The position numbers and the translations under genes were made by a program. Below the pieces are notes generated by a model. It had not been told where the DNA came from. It worked only from the letters and a program-made list of their open reading frames with translations, and searched no databases. From assembly GCF_041434935.1 (NCBI RefSeq), contig NZ_CP107964.1, positions 1,488,001 through 1,552,000 on the forward strand: a stretch of DNA of 64,000 nucleotides, read 5' to 3'. The stretch is from Kitasatospora sp. NBC_00374 (GTDB lineage Bacteria; Actinomycetota; Actinomycetes; Streptomycetales; Streptomycetaceae). Positions 1-7,238 of this stretch are shown here, one piece after another. How positions within the stretch are numbered: position 1 is the stretch's first letter; the number at the start of each line of letters is the position of its first letter.

Positions 1-761
1 GGCAGGGAGGGGCTGGGCAGTCCGGCCGGGATCTCGCCGATCACCGCGATGCCGTGCTCCTGCAGACCGAACACCGCCACCACCGCCGTGCCGAGGACGA
101 CGGCCAGCAGCGGTCCGGGGAGGCGGGGAAGGAAGCGGTTGACGGCGAAGAGGAAGAGCAGCGCCGCCGCGCTGAAGACCACGGTGGCGGTGTCCGCCTC
201 CGAGAGGTGCCGTACGAAGTACCTCAGTTGCGGGCCGAACCCCTCGCCCTCCACGTCGACGCCGGTGAGCTTGGACAGCTGGTCGACCATCATGATCAGC
301 GCGACCCCGGCCAGATAGCCGATCAGGACCGGCCGCGAGAGCAGGTCGGCGACGAATCCCAGCCGCGCCAGCCACGCCAGCGCGAACAGTACGCCGACCA
401 CCACGGCGAGGGTGGCCGCCAGCACCGCGTAGCGGTCGGTGTCGCCGCCGGCCAGCGGCCCGACCACGGTGGCGGTCATCAGCGCCGTCGTCGACTCGGG
501 CCCCACCGACAGCAGCCGGGACGACCCGAGGAGGGCGTACACGGCCAGCGCCGGGAGGATCGCCCAGAGCCCCGCGACCGGCGGCAGACCAGCGACGCCG
601 GCATAGGCCATGACCTGCGGTACGAGGTACGCCGCGACGGTGCCGCCGGCCAACAGGTCACCCCGCAGCCAGGCACGCCGGTAGTGCCTGAGCACGACGA
701 GCCCGGGGAGCGAGGGAACGGAGGGGCGCCATCCGCCGTTCCGCGGGACAGGCTGCGCCAT
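1..761 (-). CDS. SulP family anion permease (C-terminus beyond window)
   Basis: Membrane permease of the SulP (SLC26-like sulfate/bicarbonate) family. The first 253 residues are visible. The start ATG (759-761) follows a strong AAGGAG Shine-Dalgarno. After a short soluble N-terminus come alternating hydrophobic segments, with a conserved stretch GLPPVAGLWAILPALAVYAL followed by GSSRLLSVGPESTTALM, which is the SulP core signature near TM1-TM3. The rest of the core and any STAS domain lie off the left edge. It is divergent from the NTF2-like gene. Substrate cannot be told from this part; sulfate, bicarbonate or another oxyanion are possible. Confidence 0.85.
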   Translation of the reverse strand, partial: MAQPVPRNGGWRPSVPSLPGLVVLRHYRRAWLRGDLLAGGTVAAYLVPQVMAYAGVAGLPPVAGLWAILPALAVYALLGSSRLLSVGPESTTALMTATVVGPLAGGDTDRYAVLAATLAVVVGVLFALAWLARLGFVADLLSRPVLIGYLAGVALIMMVDQLSKLTGVDVEGEGFGPQLRYFVRHLSEADTATVVFSAAALLFLFAVNRFLPRLPGPLLAVVLGTAVVAVFGLQEHGIAVIGEIPAGLPSPSL

Positions 762-1000
762 GAGTCTCCTTCCGCCCGATCCATGATGCGGCAGAGACGC
801 CCGGCACCGGGGCAAGCCTCGCCCAGCGCGTCCGCGCCGGACGGACCGGGACCCTCCGGCCGCCTCCTGACGGCCGAGGGGGGAGGCTCCGGGGGCGACG
901 GCCTGCGGACCGAACGGGCCGGGCCGCGCCGGAAGGCGGCGGTACCGGTACCGCTCCTAGCATGGACCGAGATGGTTTCCTCGACGGACAGGGGTGCCCG

Positions 1001-1405
1001 GTGGGCGAGCAGAGCATGATCGAGACGATCAGATCCGTCTACACGGCGTTCGGCAGCGGCGACGTACCGGGGATCCTGGCCAGGCTCGGCGATGACGTCG
1101 ACTGGGCCTCGGAGACCAGCTCCACGGCGGCGCCGTGGTACGGCGTGCGCCACGGGAAGGCGGAAGTCGCCGAATTCTTCGAGCAGTTCGGTTCGACCAT
1201 GGCCGTGGAGGAGTTCACCCCGGTGTCCTTCGCCGCGAACGACACCGACGTCCTGACCGTGGTGCGGATGCGGGCCACGCACCGGGCCAGCGGGACGCGG
1301 CTGGCGATGGACCTGCACCACCGGTTCACCTTCCGTGACGGGAAGATCGTCCACTACCGCGGCACCGAGGACACCGCACAGACCGAAGCGGCATTCCGTT
1401 CCTGA
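1001..1405 (+). CDS. NTF2-like / SnoaL-like protein
   Basis: A 134-residue single-domain protein of the nuclear transport factor 2-like fold. The pattern is typical: an N-terminal helix (MIETIRSVYTAFGSGD), an aromatic/acidic stretch (DDVDWASE), a middle GVRHGKAEVAEFFEQF, and C-terminal strands ending FTFRDGKIVHYRGTED. Family members are small ketosteroid-isomerase-like enzymes or ligand-binding proteins; the reaction here is unknown. I chose the GTG at 1001 because AGGGG lies six bases upstream. An in-frame ATG at 962 lacks a ribosome site, and an internal ATG at 1016 is another option. It is a single gene divergent from the SulP permease. Confidence 0.75.
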   Translation: MGEQSMIETIRSVYTAFGSGDVPGILARLGDDVDWASETSSTAAPWYGVRHGKAEVAEFFEQFGSTMAVEEFTPVSFAANDTDVLTVVRMRATHRASGTRLAMDLHHRFTFRDGKIVHYRGTEDTAQTEAAFRS

Positions 1406-1583
1406 CCGCTCCGGGCTCTCGTCACGGGGGTGCGGCATCAAGGGGAGGCAGGGCAGGCTCGCCCGCTGCTGTCAACCCCGCTGCACGGCAGGCTCCGCCC
1501 CGCGTGTGATCCGCAGGGGCGCCATGAGCAGGTGCCCCGGTGACGTGCAGTCAGGGGCGGTCGCCCCAGCCGGCGGTGCCGCC

Positions 1584-1937
1584 CTACGCGTGAGCGGCGA
1601 GGTACGCCCAGGCCTTCGTTCCCGACCGCAGGACGACCTCGGTCCTGGCGTAGTCGTCGACCTCGTAGTCGTCCGCTGCCGCGAGCTCGGCGTCGGTGAT
1701 GGCGAAGACGCTGCCGTCCACCGCGTCGCCGCCCTCGGCGGAGGCCACGACCAGGGGGTGGAGGTTCGTGCCGCTGGTCGCGATCACCTCCGGGTCGGTG
1801 ATCTCGACGTACGTGAGGCGGTAGCCGGGCAGTGCGTCGGACTGTCCTTCCAGATGCCGCCCGAAACGGGCGAGTTGGACCTCGGGAAGCTGCAGTGTGC
1901 CGTAGGAGAACAGCTGGTGGTACGCCTGCTCGGCCAT
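1584..1937 (-). CDS. Gamma-glutamylcyclotransferase-like (GGCT/AIG2) protein
   Basis: A 117-residue protein. The N-terminal LFSYGTLQLPEVQ matches the YGTL nucleotide/glutamyl-binding loop of the GGCT fold, and later ITDPEV, DGSVFAITDAELAAADDYEVDDYAR and RTEVVLRSG match the family's acidic and C-terminal blocks. Family members act on gamma-glutamyl peptides or amines in the cytosol; the substrate here is not known. The start is the ATG at 1937, with AGAAGGG upstream. An in-frame extension to 2033 adds 32 residues of unlike composition and was rejected. It is convergent with the NTF2-like gene and divergent from modA. Confidence 0.75.
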   Translation of the reverse strand: MAEQAYHQLFSYGTLQLPEVQLARFGRHLEGQSDALPGYRLTYVEITDPEVIATSGTNLHPLVVASAEGGDAVDGSVFAITDAELAAADDYEVDDYARTEVVLRSGTKAWAYLAAHA

Positions 1938-2228
1938 CTGGAGGGGCCCTTCTGCGGTACTCGACAGTTGACGCTGGCGCCCCAACCTATCGAACAGGGT
2001 TCGGTCCTGACGACCGAGGGTGCGACCCCACACGGGCCGGGCAGGCCTCGCGGCCGGGGAATGGCCGGCCCGCCTTCACCGTGCGGGCGGGACCTGTCGG
2101 CAGTGTGGATCAATCACTCACACCATTGGGCGAATGCAAGACGAATGTGCCGATCCCCCTCGCAGATGCGGCCCTATGCTCGGCGCTACTGCGCACCGAC
2201 CGGTGCCGTCACAGACGGGGAGAACCCA

Positions 2229-3056
2229 GTGCCGACCCGTACCATCCGCCGCCGGACCATGCGGTTGGCGAGTGGCTGCACCGCGGTCCTCCTGGCGCTC
2301 AGCGCCTGCTCCTCGAGCGATTCCGGCGCGTCGACGGCTTCGACCGCCCCCGCAACCGCTTCGGGGACGACGGCGGACGTCACCGGGACGGTGACCGTCT
2401 TCGCCGCCGCGTCGCTGAAGGAGGCCTTCACGGCGATCGGCACGCAGTTCGAGGCGGCCCATCCCGGCACCAAGGTGGTCTTCAACTTCGCGGGCAGCGA
2501 CGCCCTCGCGGCGAGCATCGTGAACGGCGCCCCGGCCGACGTGTTCGCCGCCGCCAGCCCGGCCACCATGAAGACCGTCACGGACAAGGGCGACGCGGCG
2601 GGCACTCCGACGACCTTCGTCCGCAACCAGCTGGAGATCGCCACCGTTCCCGGCAACCCCAAGCACATCGCCTCGCTCCAGGACCTCGCCCAGCCCGGCC
2701 TGAAGGTCGTCCTGTGCGCCAAGGAGGTCCCCTGCGGGGCGGCGGCCCAGAAGGCCCTCGCGGCCGGCAACGTCCAGGTCACTCCCGCCAGCTACGAACA
2801 GGACGTCAAAGCGGCGCTGACCAAGGTCGAACTCCAGGAGGCCGACGCCTCCCTCGTCTACCGGACCGACGTGAAATCCGCTGCGGGCAAGGTCGACGGC
2901 GTCACCTTCCCCGAGTCCTCCTCCGCCATCAACGACTACCCGATCGCCACCCTCACCCACGCCCCCAACAGCACCGGCGCCCAGGCGTTCGTCGCCCTGG
3001 TGGAGTCCCCCGACGGCCAGAAGGTCCTCACGGACGCCGGCTTCCTCAGCGCCTGA
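2229..3056 (+). CDS. modA: Molybdate ABC transporter substrate-binding lipoprotein
   Basis: A 275-residue periplasmic-type binding protein. The signal segment ends in a lipobox (LLALSAC, Cys about residue 28), followed by a Ser/Thr/Ala linker. The mature part has the ModA hallmarks VTVFAAASLKEAFTAIG, FNFAGSDALAASIVNGAPADVFAAAS and the C-terminal EADASLVYRTDV. It captures molybdate or tungstate outside the membrane for an ABC importer. No ModB or ModC is adjacent, so the permease and ATPase must be elsewhere or the gene is an orphan. The start is a GTG with GGGGAGA five bases upstream. The convergent neighbour cluster encodes a molybdopterin enzyme, a plausible consumer of the imported metal. 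Confidence 0.9.
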   Translation: MPTRTIRRRTMRLASGCTAVLLALSACSSSDSGASTASTAPATASGTTADVTGTVTVFAAASLKEAFTAIGTQFEAAHPGTKVVFNFAGSDALAASIVNGAPADVFAAASPATMKTVTDKGDAAGTPTTFVRNQLEIATVPGNPKHIASLQDLAQPGLKVVLCAKEVPCGAAAQKALAAGNVQVTPASYEQDVKAALTKVELQEADASLVYRTDVKSAAGKVDGVTFPESSSAINDYPIATLTHAPNSTGAQAFVALVESPDGQKVLTDAGFLSA

Positions 3057-3189
3057 CGACGGATCGGTTCGGCCCCGGGGACGCACAGCGGTCACGCCAG
3101 GTCGAGCAGTTGCTCGTAGAAGCCGCCGAAGCCGCGCTGTCGGTCGACGAGATGCAGCTCAGCCCGCTACGTGAGGATGCAGGGCTGAT

Positions 3190-3669
3190 TCAGCCGCCCG
3201 CTCGGCGCCTGCGGACCGTCGCGGCCAGCAGACAGGCCGCGGACAGCGCGAAGAACGCGGCCGTCAGCAGCAGCCAGTGCCCGAGGAAGCGGTCGGGATC
3301 CAGGTCGGTGGCGGAGCGGTAGCCGGGGACGCGGCGCAGGATCAGCGGGTACCAGACGACCAGCAGGAGCAGGGAGCAGAACGCGGGCACGCGAAGGTAG
3401 TTGACCGCCGGCACCCGGTACGCCCCGTCGGTCCCGGCCCGGTGTCCGCCCGTCAGGGCCTGGGCGGCCCGGTCGGTGAAGGTGTAGAGCGGCAGCAGGA
3501 CGAGGTCGTGGAACAGGGCGGCGCCGACGAACCAGATCGCGACACCGAGCGGATCGCCCCTGAGCAGGCGGATCCCGGCGTACAGGGCGAGGGCGACGGA
3601 GCTCAGGAGCAGGAGCAGGTGCAGGGGGGAGGCGCCGTAGCGCTCCCGGAAGCCGCTGCGGCGTGTCAT
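3190..3669 (-). CDS. Small polytopic membrane protein, cotranscribed with molybdo-oxidoreductase
   Basis: A 159-residue protein with about four hydrophobic segments (HLLLLLSSVALALYAGIRLL; LGVAIWFVGAALFHDLVLLP; LRVPAFCSLLLLVVWYPLI; HWLLLTAAFFALSAACLLAA) and a basic C-terminus. I do not recognise a characterised family. Its ATG overlaps the stop of the upstream oxidoreductase by four bases (ATGA, 3666-3669), so the two are translationally coupled. That suggests a membrane partner or electron-transfer accessory for the molybdoenzyme; this is inference. A conserved His in FHDLVLLPLYTF could be functional. Confidence 0.7.
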   Translation of the reverse strand: MTRRSGFRERYGASPLHLLLLLSSVALALYAGIRLLRGDPLGVAIWFVGAALFHDLVLLPLYTFTDRAAQALTGGHRAGTDGAYRVPAVNYLRVPAFCSLLLLVVWYPLILRRVPGYRSATDLDPDRFLGHWLLLTAAFFALSAACLLAATVRRRRAGG

Positions 3670-5153
3670 CCGGTGGCTCCGAAGGTGAGGCGGGTGACCC
3701 ACTTGGTGTTGTGGACACCGGGGTTGGCGGGCACGATGATCCTCGCGGGGTAGCCGTGGTCGGGTGACAGGTCGGCGCCGTTGACGCGCAGGGCGAGCAG
3801 GGAGCGGGCGTCGCGGACCTGGTTGTCACGCAGGACGGTCGAGCTGAACGACCCGCCGCGCTGGACGGATTCGACGAAGACGTCGGGCGGGCTGTCGTGC
3901 AGGCCGACGAGGGCGGCGAGGTCGGTCAGGCGCACCCCGGTCCAGTCCTGGTCGGGGGTGGACCAGCCCTCGACGCAGGCGATCGGCAGAGCGGCGCCGG
4001 TCTGTGGGAGCCGCCTCAGCTGGTCCAGGGTGAGGACGGCTTCGCGGCCGGGGCCGCGCACGGTCAGCCGCCAGTCGGGGCCGATGTCGGCGGGGCGGAT
4101 GCCGACGTCCGCGGCGGTCTTGTTGATCTGGAAGCCGTTCGGGCCGGTGCCGGGTTCCTGTCCGTGCGGGGCGAGCAGTGCGGTCCGGCGCCACCATCCG
4201 CCGATGCTCTGACCGGCCGTCACCGCGAACAGGGCGAGGGCGGCGGCGCCGACCATGGCGAGGGCTCCCCGCCGGGAGACGGTCGCGGGAGCGGGCCGCG
4301 GGGAGACCAGGCCGGTGTCGTCGAGCGGTTCGGGGACCGTGCCGGCGGTGTCGGTGCGCAGTTCGGCGCGCAGACGCCGGCTGCGCAGCGCCCGCACCAC
4401 GACCGGGAGGCGGAAGGCCACATGGGCGACGAAGGCGCCGATGAACACCCAGGCGCCGTAGAAGTGCAGGGTGTAGAAGGAGCCGGGGAAGATGTAGTGC
4501 AGCTGGATGTTGAGGACGCCGGTGATGAACTCGAACAGCGCCCCGCCGACCAGGAGCAGCAGCGACAGCCGTTCCAGGGCGTGGGCGGGCGAACGGACCG
4601 GCGGCCACGAGAAGAGCCTGGGGATGACCGACCAGAGCTTGGCCAGCAGGACCGGGATCAGCACGATGCCCAGGGTGACGTGGACGCCCTGGGTCAGGCG
4701 GTAGAGCCAGGCGGGGCTGGTCGGCCAGGGGAACAGGTAGAAGCCGAGCCGACCCTTGTCCGGGGTCTGGTCGTTCACCGCCGCGAGGTCCGGGTTGTAG
4801 GCGGCGTAGGACAGCAGCCCGGTCACGAACAGCACGGTGATCCCGCCCAGCAGGACGAGGCCGAGGACCGAGGTGAGCCACGGGCCGCGCAGCGGGCTGC
4901 GCCAGAACTCCGGGCGTGCCGGACCAGGCGGCGGGCCGGCCGCGAGCGCCGTCCGCAGCGGGGAGCCCTTGACGTCGGACCGCGGGCGGGTGGCCGACGG
5001 TTCGGCTTCCGGGTGTTGCGGGCGCGGGCTCGGTTGTCCGTCCGGCCTCGGTCCGGGGGCGGGCTCGGGGCTGTGCTGTTCGGGCTCGGGGGCCGGGTGG
5101 GGCCGTGGTGCGGAGCGGTCGGGCTCGTCCCCGTCGTGATCGTGGGCGTTCAG
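3666..5153 (-). CDS. Membrane-anchored molybdopterin-dependent oxidoreductase
   Basis: Cytochrome-b561-like membrane half followed by a sulfite-oxidase/YedY-type molybdopterin domain. Membrane helices span roughly residues 95-290, and the next segment carries a twin-Arg-like SRRGALAMVGAAALALFAV. The molybdopterin domain (about 345-495) contains LPIACVEGWSTP, with the Cys expected to bind molybdenum, then DWTGVRLTDLAALVG, VFVESVQRGG, DHGYPARIIVPANPGVHNTKWV. It probably oxidises or reduces a small substrate outside the membrane. Start: the first ordinary start codon (GTG 4835) would cut off half of helix 1. The frame stays open to 5219, and a CTG at 5153 has GGAG seven bases upstream, so I extend to it; the extra N-terminus is Pro/Glu/His-rich. 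Substrate unknown. Confidence 0.8.
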   Translation of the reverse strand: MNAHDHDGDEPDRSAPRPHPAPEPEQHSPEPAPGPRPDGQPSPRPQHPEAEPSATRPRSDVKGSPLRTALAAGPPPGPARPEFWRSPLRGPWLTSVLGLVLLGGITVLFVTGLLSYAAYNPDLAAVNDQTPDKGRLGFYLFPWPTSPAWLYRLTQGVHVTLGIVLIPVLLAKLWSVIPRLFSWPPVRSPAHALERLSLLLLVGGALFEFITGVLNIQLHYIFPGSFYTLHFYGAWVFIGAFVAHVAFRLPVVVRALRSRRLRAELRTDTAGTVPEPLDDTGLVSPRPAPATVSRRGALAMVGAAALALFAVTAGQSIGGWWRRTALLAPHGQEPGTGPNGFQINKTAADVGIRPADIGPDWRLTVRGPGREAVLTLDQLRRLPQTGAALPIACVEGWSTPDQDWTGVRLTDLAALVGLHDSPPDVFVESVQRGGSFSSTVLRDNQVRDARSLLALRVNGADLSPDHGYPARIIVPANPGVHNTKWVTRLTFGATG

Positions 5154-5470
5154 GGAAGTACTCCTTCGCGGACGCGCGCGGAGGGCAGCCGCGCTGACCC
5201 GACCGTACGCCGCGAATCAGCCGTAAAGCCGCAATCGGGCGCTCGCCGCCAGCGACAGGAGTCCTGATCGGGAGGCCTACGACGCGAACGGCGAGGGCAA
5301 CGCACGACGATCGACAGGCCGGCCGGCCTCACCGGTCACGGCCCGCAAGGTCCGCTCGTCCATCGGCAAGGACCTGCGCGACCTCGAACGCCGGCTCGGG
5401 GCCGACCATCGACCCCCGACCGGCCCTGAGCGACGAGAGGCGGCGTTGAGCATCGACGCGTGCGCACCGC
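5154..5470. other. Intergenic region upstream of the molybdo-oxidoreductase
   Basis: About 317 bases between the APC permease stop and the proposed CTG start. The first part must carry the promoter of the oxidoreductase operon; the GGAG Shine-Dalgarno reads on the minus strand at 5161-5164. I see no convincing gene, hairpin or repeat in the remainder. Short open frames here have unlike composition and no ribosome site. Confidence 0.5.
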
Positions 5471-6865
5471 TCAGCCGGCCTCGGCCCGGCGCTCGATGTC
5501 CTCGATGCCGCTGGGCCGGCCTGCCCGCACCCAGCGCGCGTAGAGGGCACCGCCGATCAGCACGGTCGCGACCAGGGACAGCAGCGGCCAGCCGCGCAGC
5601 AGGTTGACGGCGAGGGTGAAGGCGACCGCCACCGCCGCGAGGGCGTTGACGAGCACCAGCCCGGGCTTGCGCTCGGTTCTGGCGAAGCGGGCCATGGCCA
5701 GCAGACCCACGAGGAAGCTGACGAAGACCGACACCGCGTAGAACAGGACGAGTTCCTGTTCCTGCCCGGAGGCCGCCACGATGACCAGCGCGGCGGCGGC
5801 CAGGTAGACCACCACCGACCAGTACGGGGTGTGGTGCCTGTTGCTCCGGCCGAGGACGGCCGGCAGGACACCGGGGTTGTCCGCCGTCCCGGCGAGGGCC
5901 TTCAGCAGGCCCGGTCCGGCCTGGAAGGAGGAACTGGCGGCCGCGAGCAGGAGCAGCGAGCTGGTGAGCTGGAACGCGCTGTAGACCCAGCCCGGGCCGG
6001 CCGCGGCATGCGCGATCTCCGCGATCTGCGTGGAGTCGGCACCGGGCAGCCCGATGTGGAGGTCCACCGCGAGCGCGGTCAGGGCCAGGGTGAGGCCCCC
6101 GACGATGACCAGCAGCAGGGCGAGCGTGCCGCGGCCGAAGCGGCGGCGGTGGGTGTCGTCGAGCTGGCCGAGCTGGGCGATCGCGGTCGACGGCGCCTCG
6201 ATACCGGTGGCGAGCGCCATGGCGACCGGGAAGGCCATCACCACGGCCAGCACCGCGGGCCTGCCGGGGTCTGCCGCCGCAGCCGCCGTGCCGGTGCTGT
6301 GGGGCCCGGCGAAGCCCAGGACCAGCACCACGACCGCGATCAGCACGAACACGACCGTCATCGCCGCGAACAACAGGCGGCCGCCGTGCCCGAACCAGGT
6401 CAGCCCCGCCACCACCGCCAGCAGCACGAGTGCGAGCGGGATCCGAACGGGCGCCAGCCCGGGGAAGAGCGCGATCACGGCACTGGCCGCGGCGGCGATG
6501 GAGATGCCGATGGTCAGGACGAAGTCCACCACGAGGGCGCCGATCGGCAGGAACGTCCACCGGGCGCCGAAGGCTCGTCCGGCGGCCGCGGCCGCTCCGC
6601 CGCCCTTCGGGAACCGCCCCACCAGCTGCCAGTAGTTGGCCGTCACCACGACGACGAGCCCGACCACCAGGGCCATCGTCGGGAGCAGCAGCGCGAGGTC
6701 GCCGTGCAGCGCGCGCAGCGCGGCCTCGATCGCGTAGGCCACGGAGGAGACCGGGTCCGCGATCACGGCGAAGGCGAAGGCGAAGAACAGCACCGAGCGT
6801 CGAGGCCCGCGTCTGGGACTGGCCGCGGACGGAACGGTGGGGTGGGCGGCGGCGGGAGCAACCAC
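5471..6865 (-). CDS. APC superfamily amino acid/polyamine-type permease
   Basis: A 464-residue polytopic protein with about 12 hydrophobic segments. The N-terminal helix-1 region SVLFFAFAFAVIADPVSSVAYAIEAAL and the following TANYWQLVGRFPKGGGAAAAA match the APC family's first two helices, where the broken helix binds substrate. Other landmarks are FVLTIGISIAAAASAV, AFPVAMALATGIEAPSTAIAQL and SSSFQAGPGLLKAL. The start is the GTG at 6865 with AAGGG upstream; the longer frame to 7036 is low-complexity and was rejected. Three 11-bp-phased repeats lie 80-115 bases upstream. In Streptomyces relatives, permeases of this kind often sit near potassium genes, but no kdp gene is visible here. Substrate unknown. 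Confidence 0.85.
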   Translation of the reverse strand: MVAPAAAHPTVPSAASPRRGPRRSVLFFAFAFAVIADPVSSVAYAIEAALRALHGDLALLLPTMALVVGLVVVVTANYWQLVGRFPKGGGAAAAAGRAFGARWTFLPIGALVVDFVLTIGISIAAAASAVIALFPGLAPVRIPLALVLLAVVAGLTWFGHGGRLLFAAMTVVFVLIAVVVLVLGFAGPHSTGTAAAAADPGRPAVLAVVMAFPVAMALATGIEAPSTAIAQLGQLDDTHRRRFGRGTLALLLVIVGGLTLALTALAVDLHIGLPGADSTQIAEIAHAAAGPGWVYSAFQLTSSLLLLAAASSSFQAGPGLLKALAGTADNPGVLPAVLGRSNRHHTPYWSVVVYLAAAALVIVAASGQEQELVLFYAVSVFVSFLVGLLAMARFARTERKPGLVLVNALAAVAVAFTLAVNLLRGWPLLSLVATVLIGGALYARWVRAGRPSGIEDIERRAEAG

Positions 6866-6945
6866 GGGAGCGAGCCCTTCAGGTCGGGACGTGGGGACAC
6901 AGACGCCGACCAGACTTCCCGGCACACCGAAGGGAAATGCTACGC

Positions 6946-6978
6946 CAAGAACGCGATAAGAAGGCGTTAAGAAGGCGT
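6946..6978 (-). promoter_or_regulatory. Three 11-bp direct repeats upstream of the APC permease
   Basis: Reading the minus strand, the units are ACGCCTTCTTA (6978-6968), an identical ACGCCTTCTTA (6967-6957) and TCGCGTTCTTG (6956-6946). The 11-base period puts each copy on the same helix face, as OmpR/PhoB/KdpE-class response regulators require. A TAGCAT that could serve as a -10 lies just downstream (6942-6937), so the repeats overlap the expected -35 position, fitting an activated promoter. The regulator is unknown. Confidence 0.6.
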
Positions 6979-7238
6979 CAGGATTCGTCCCGGACCGGCA
7001 CGCGGGAGGCCGGCGGGCGGACAGCCGCCGACTCACCCGTCACGCGGGCCGCAAGCTCGCACCGACCCCGCGGCGGGGGACAAGGCGAGGATCAGGAGGA
7101 GCGGGTGATTTCCGTGGGGGAATGGGCTGAGATCCGCCGGCCGCACCGGGCCGAGCGCATGCCGATCCGGGTGATCGCCCGTCCGGCATGGATATCGCCG
7201 TAGCGCGTCGGGCACTGCGTCCGGGCGGCGGTGCCGCG
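6979..7238. other. Intergenic region downstream of the GH15 gene
   Basis: About 260 bases between the phased repeats and the GH15 stop. It should hold the end of the GH15 transcript. No gene with a plausible ribosome site and no strong hairpin was found; a short GC-rich imperfect inverted repeat around 7010-7030 could be a weak terminator. Confidence 0.4.
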
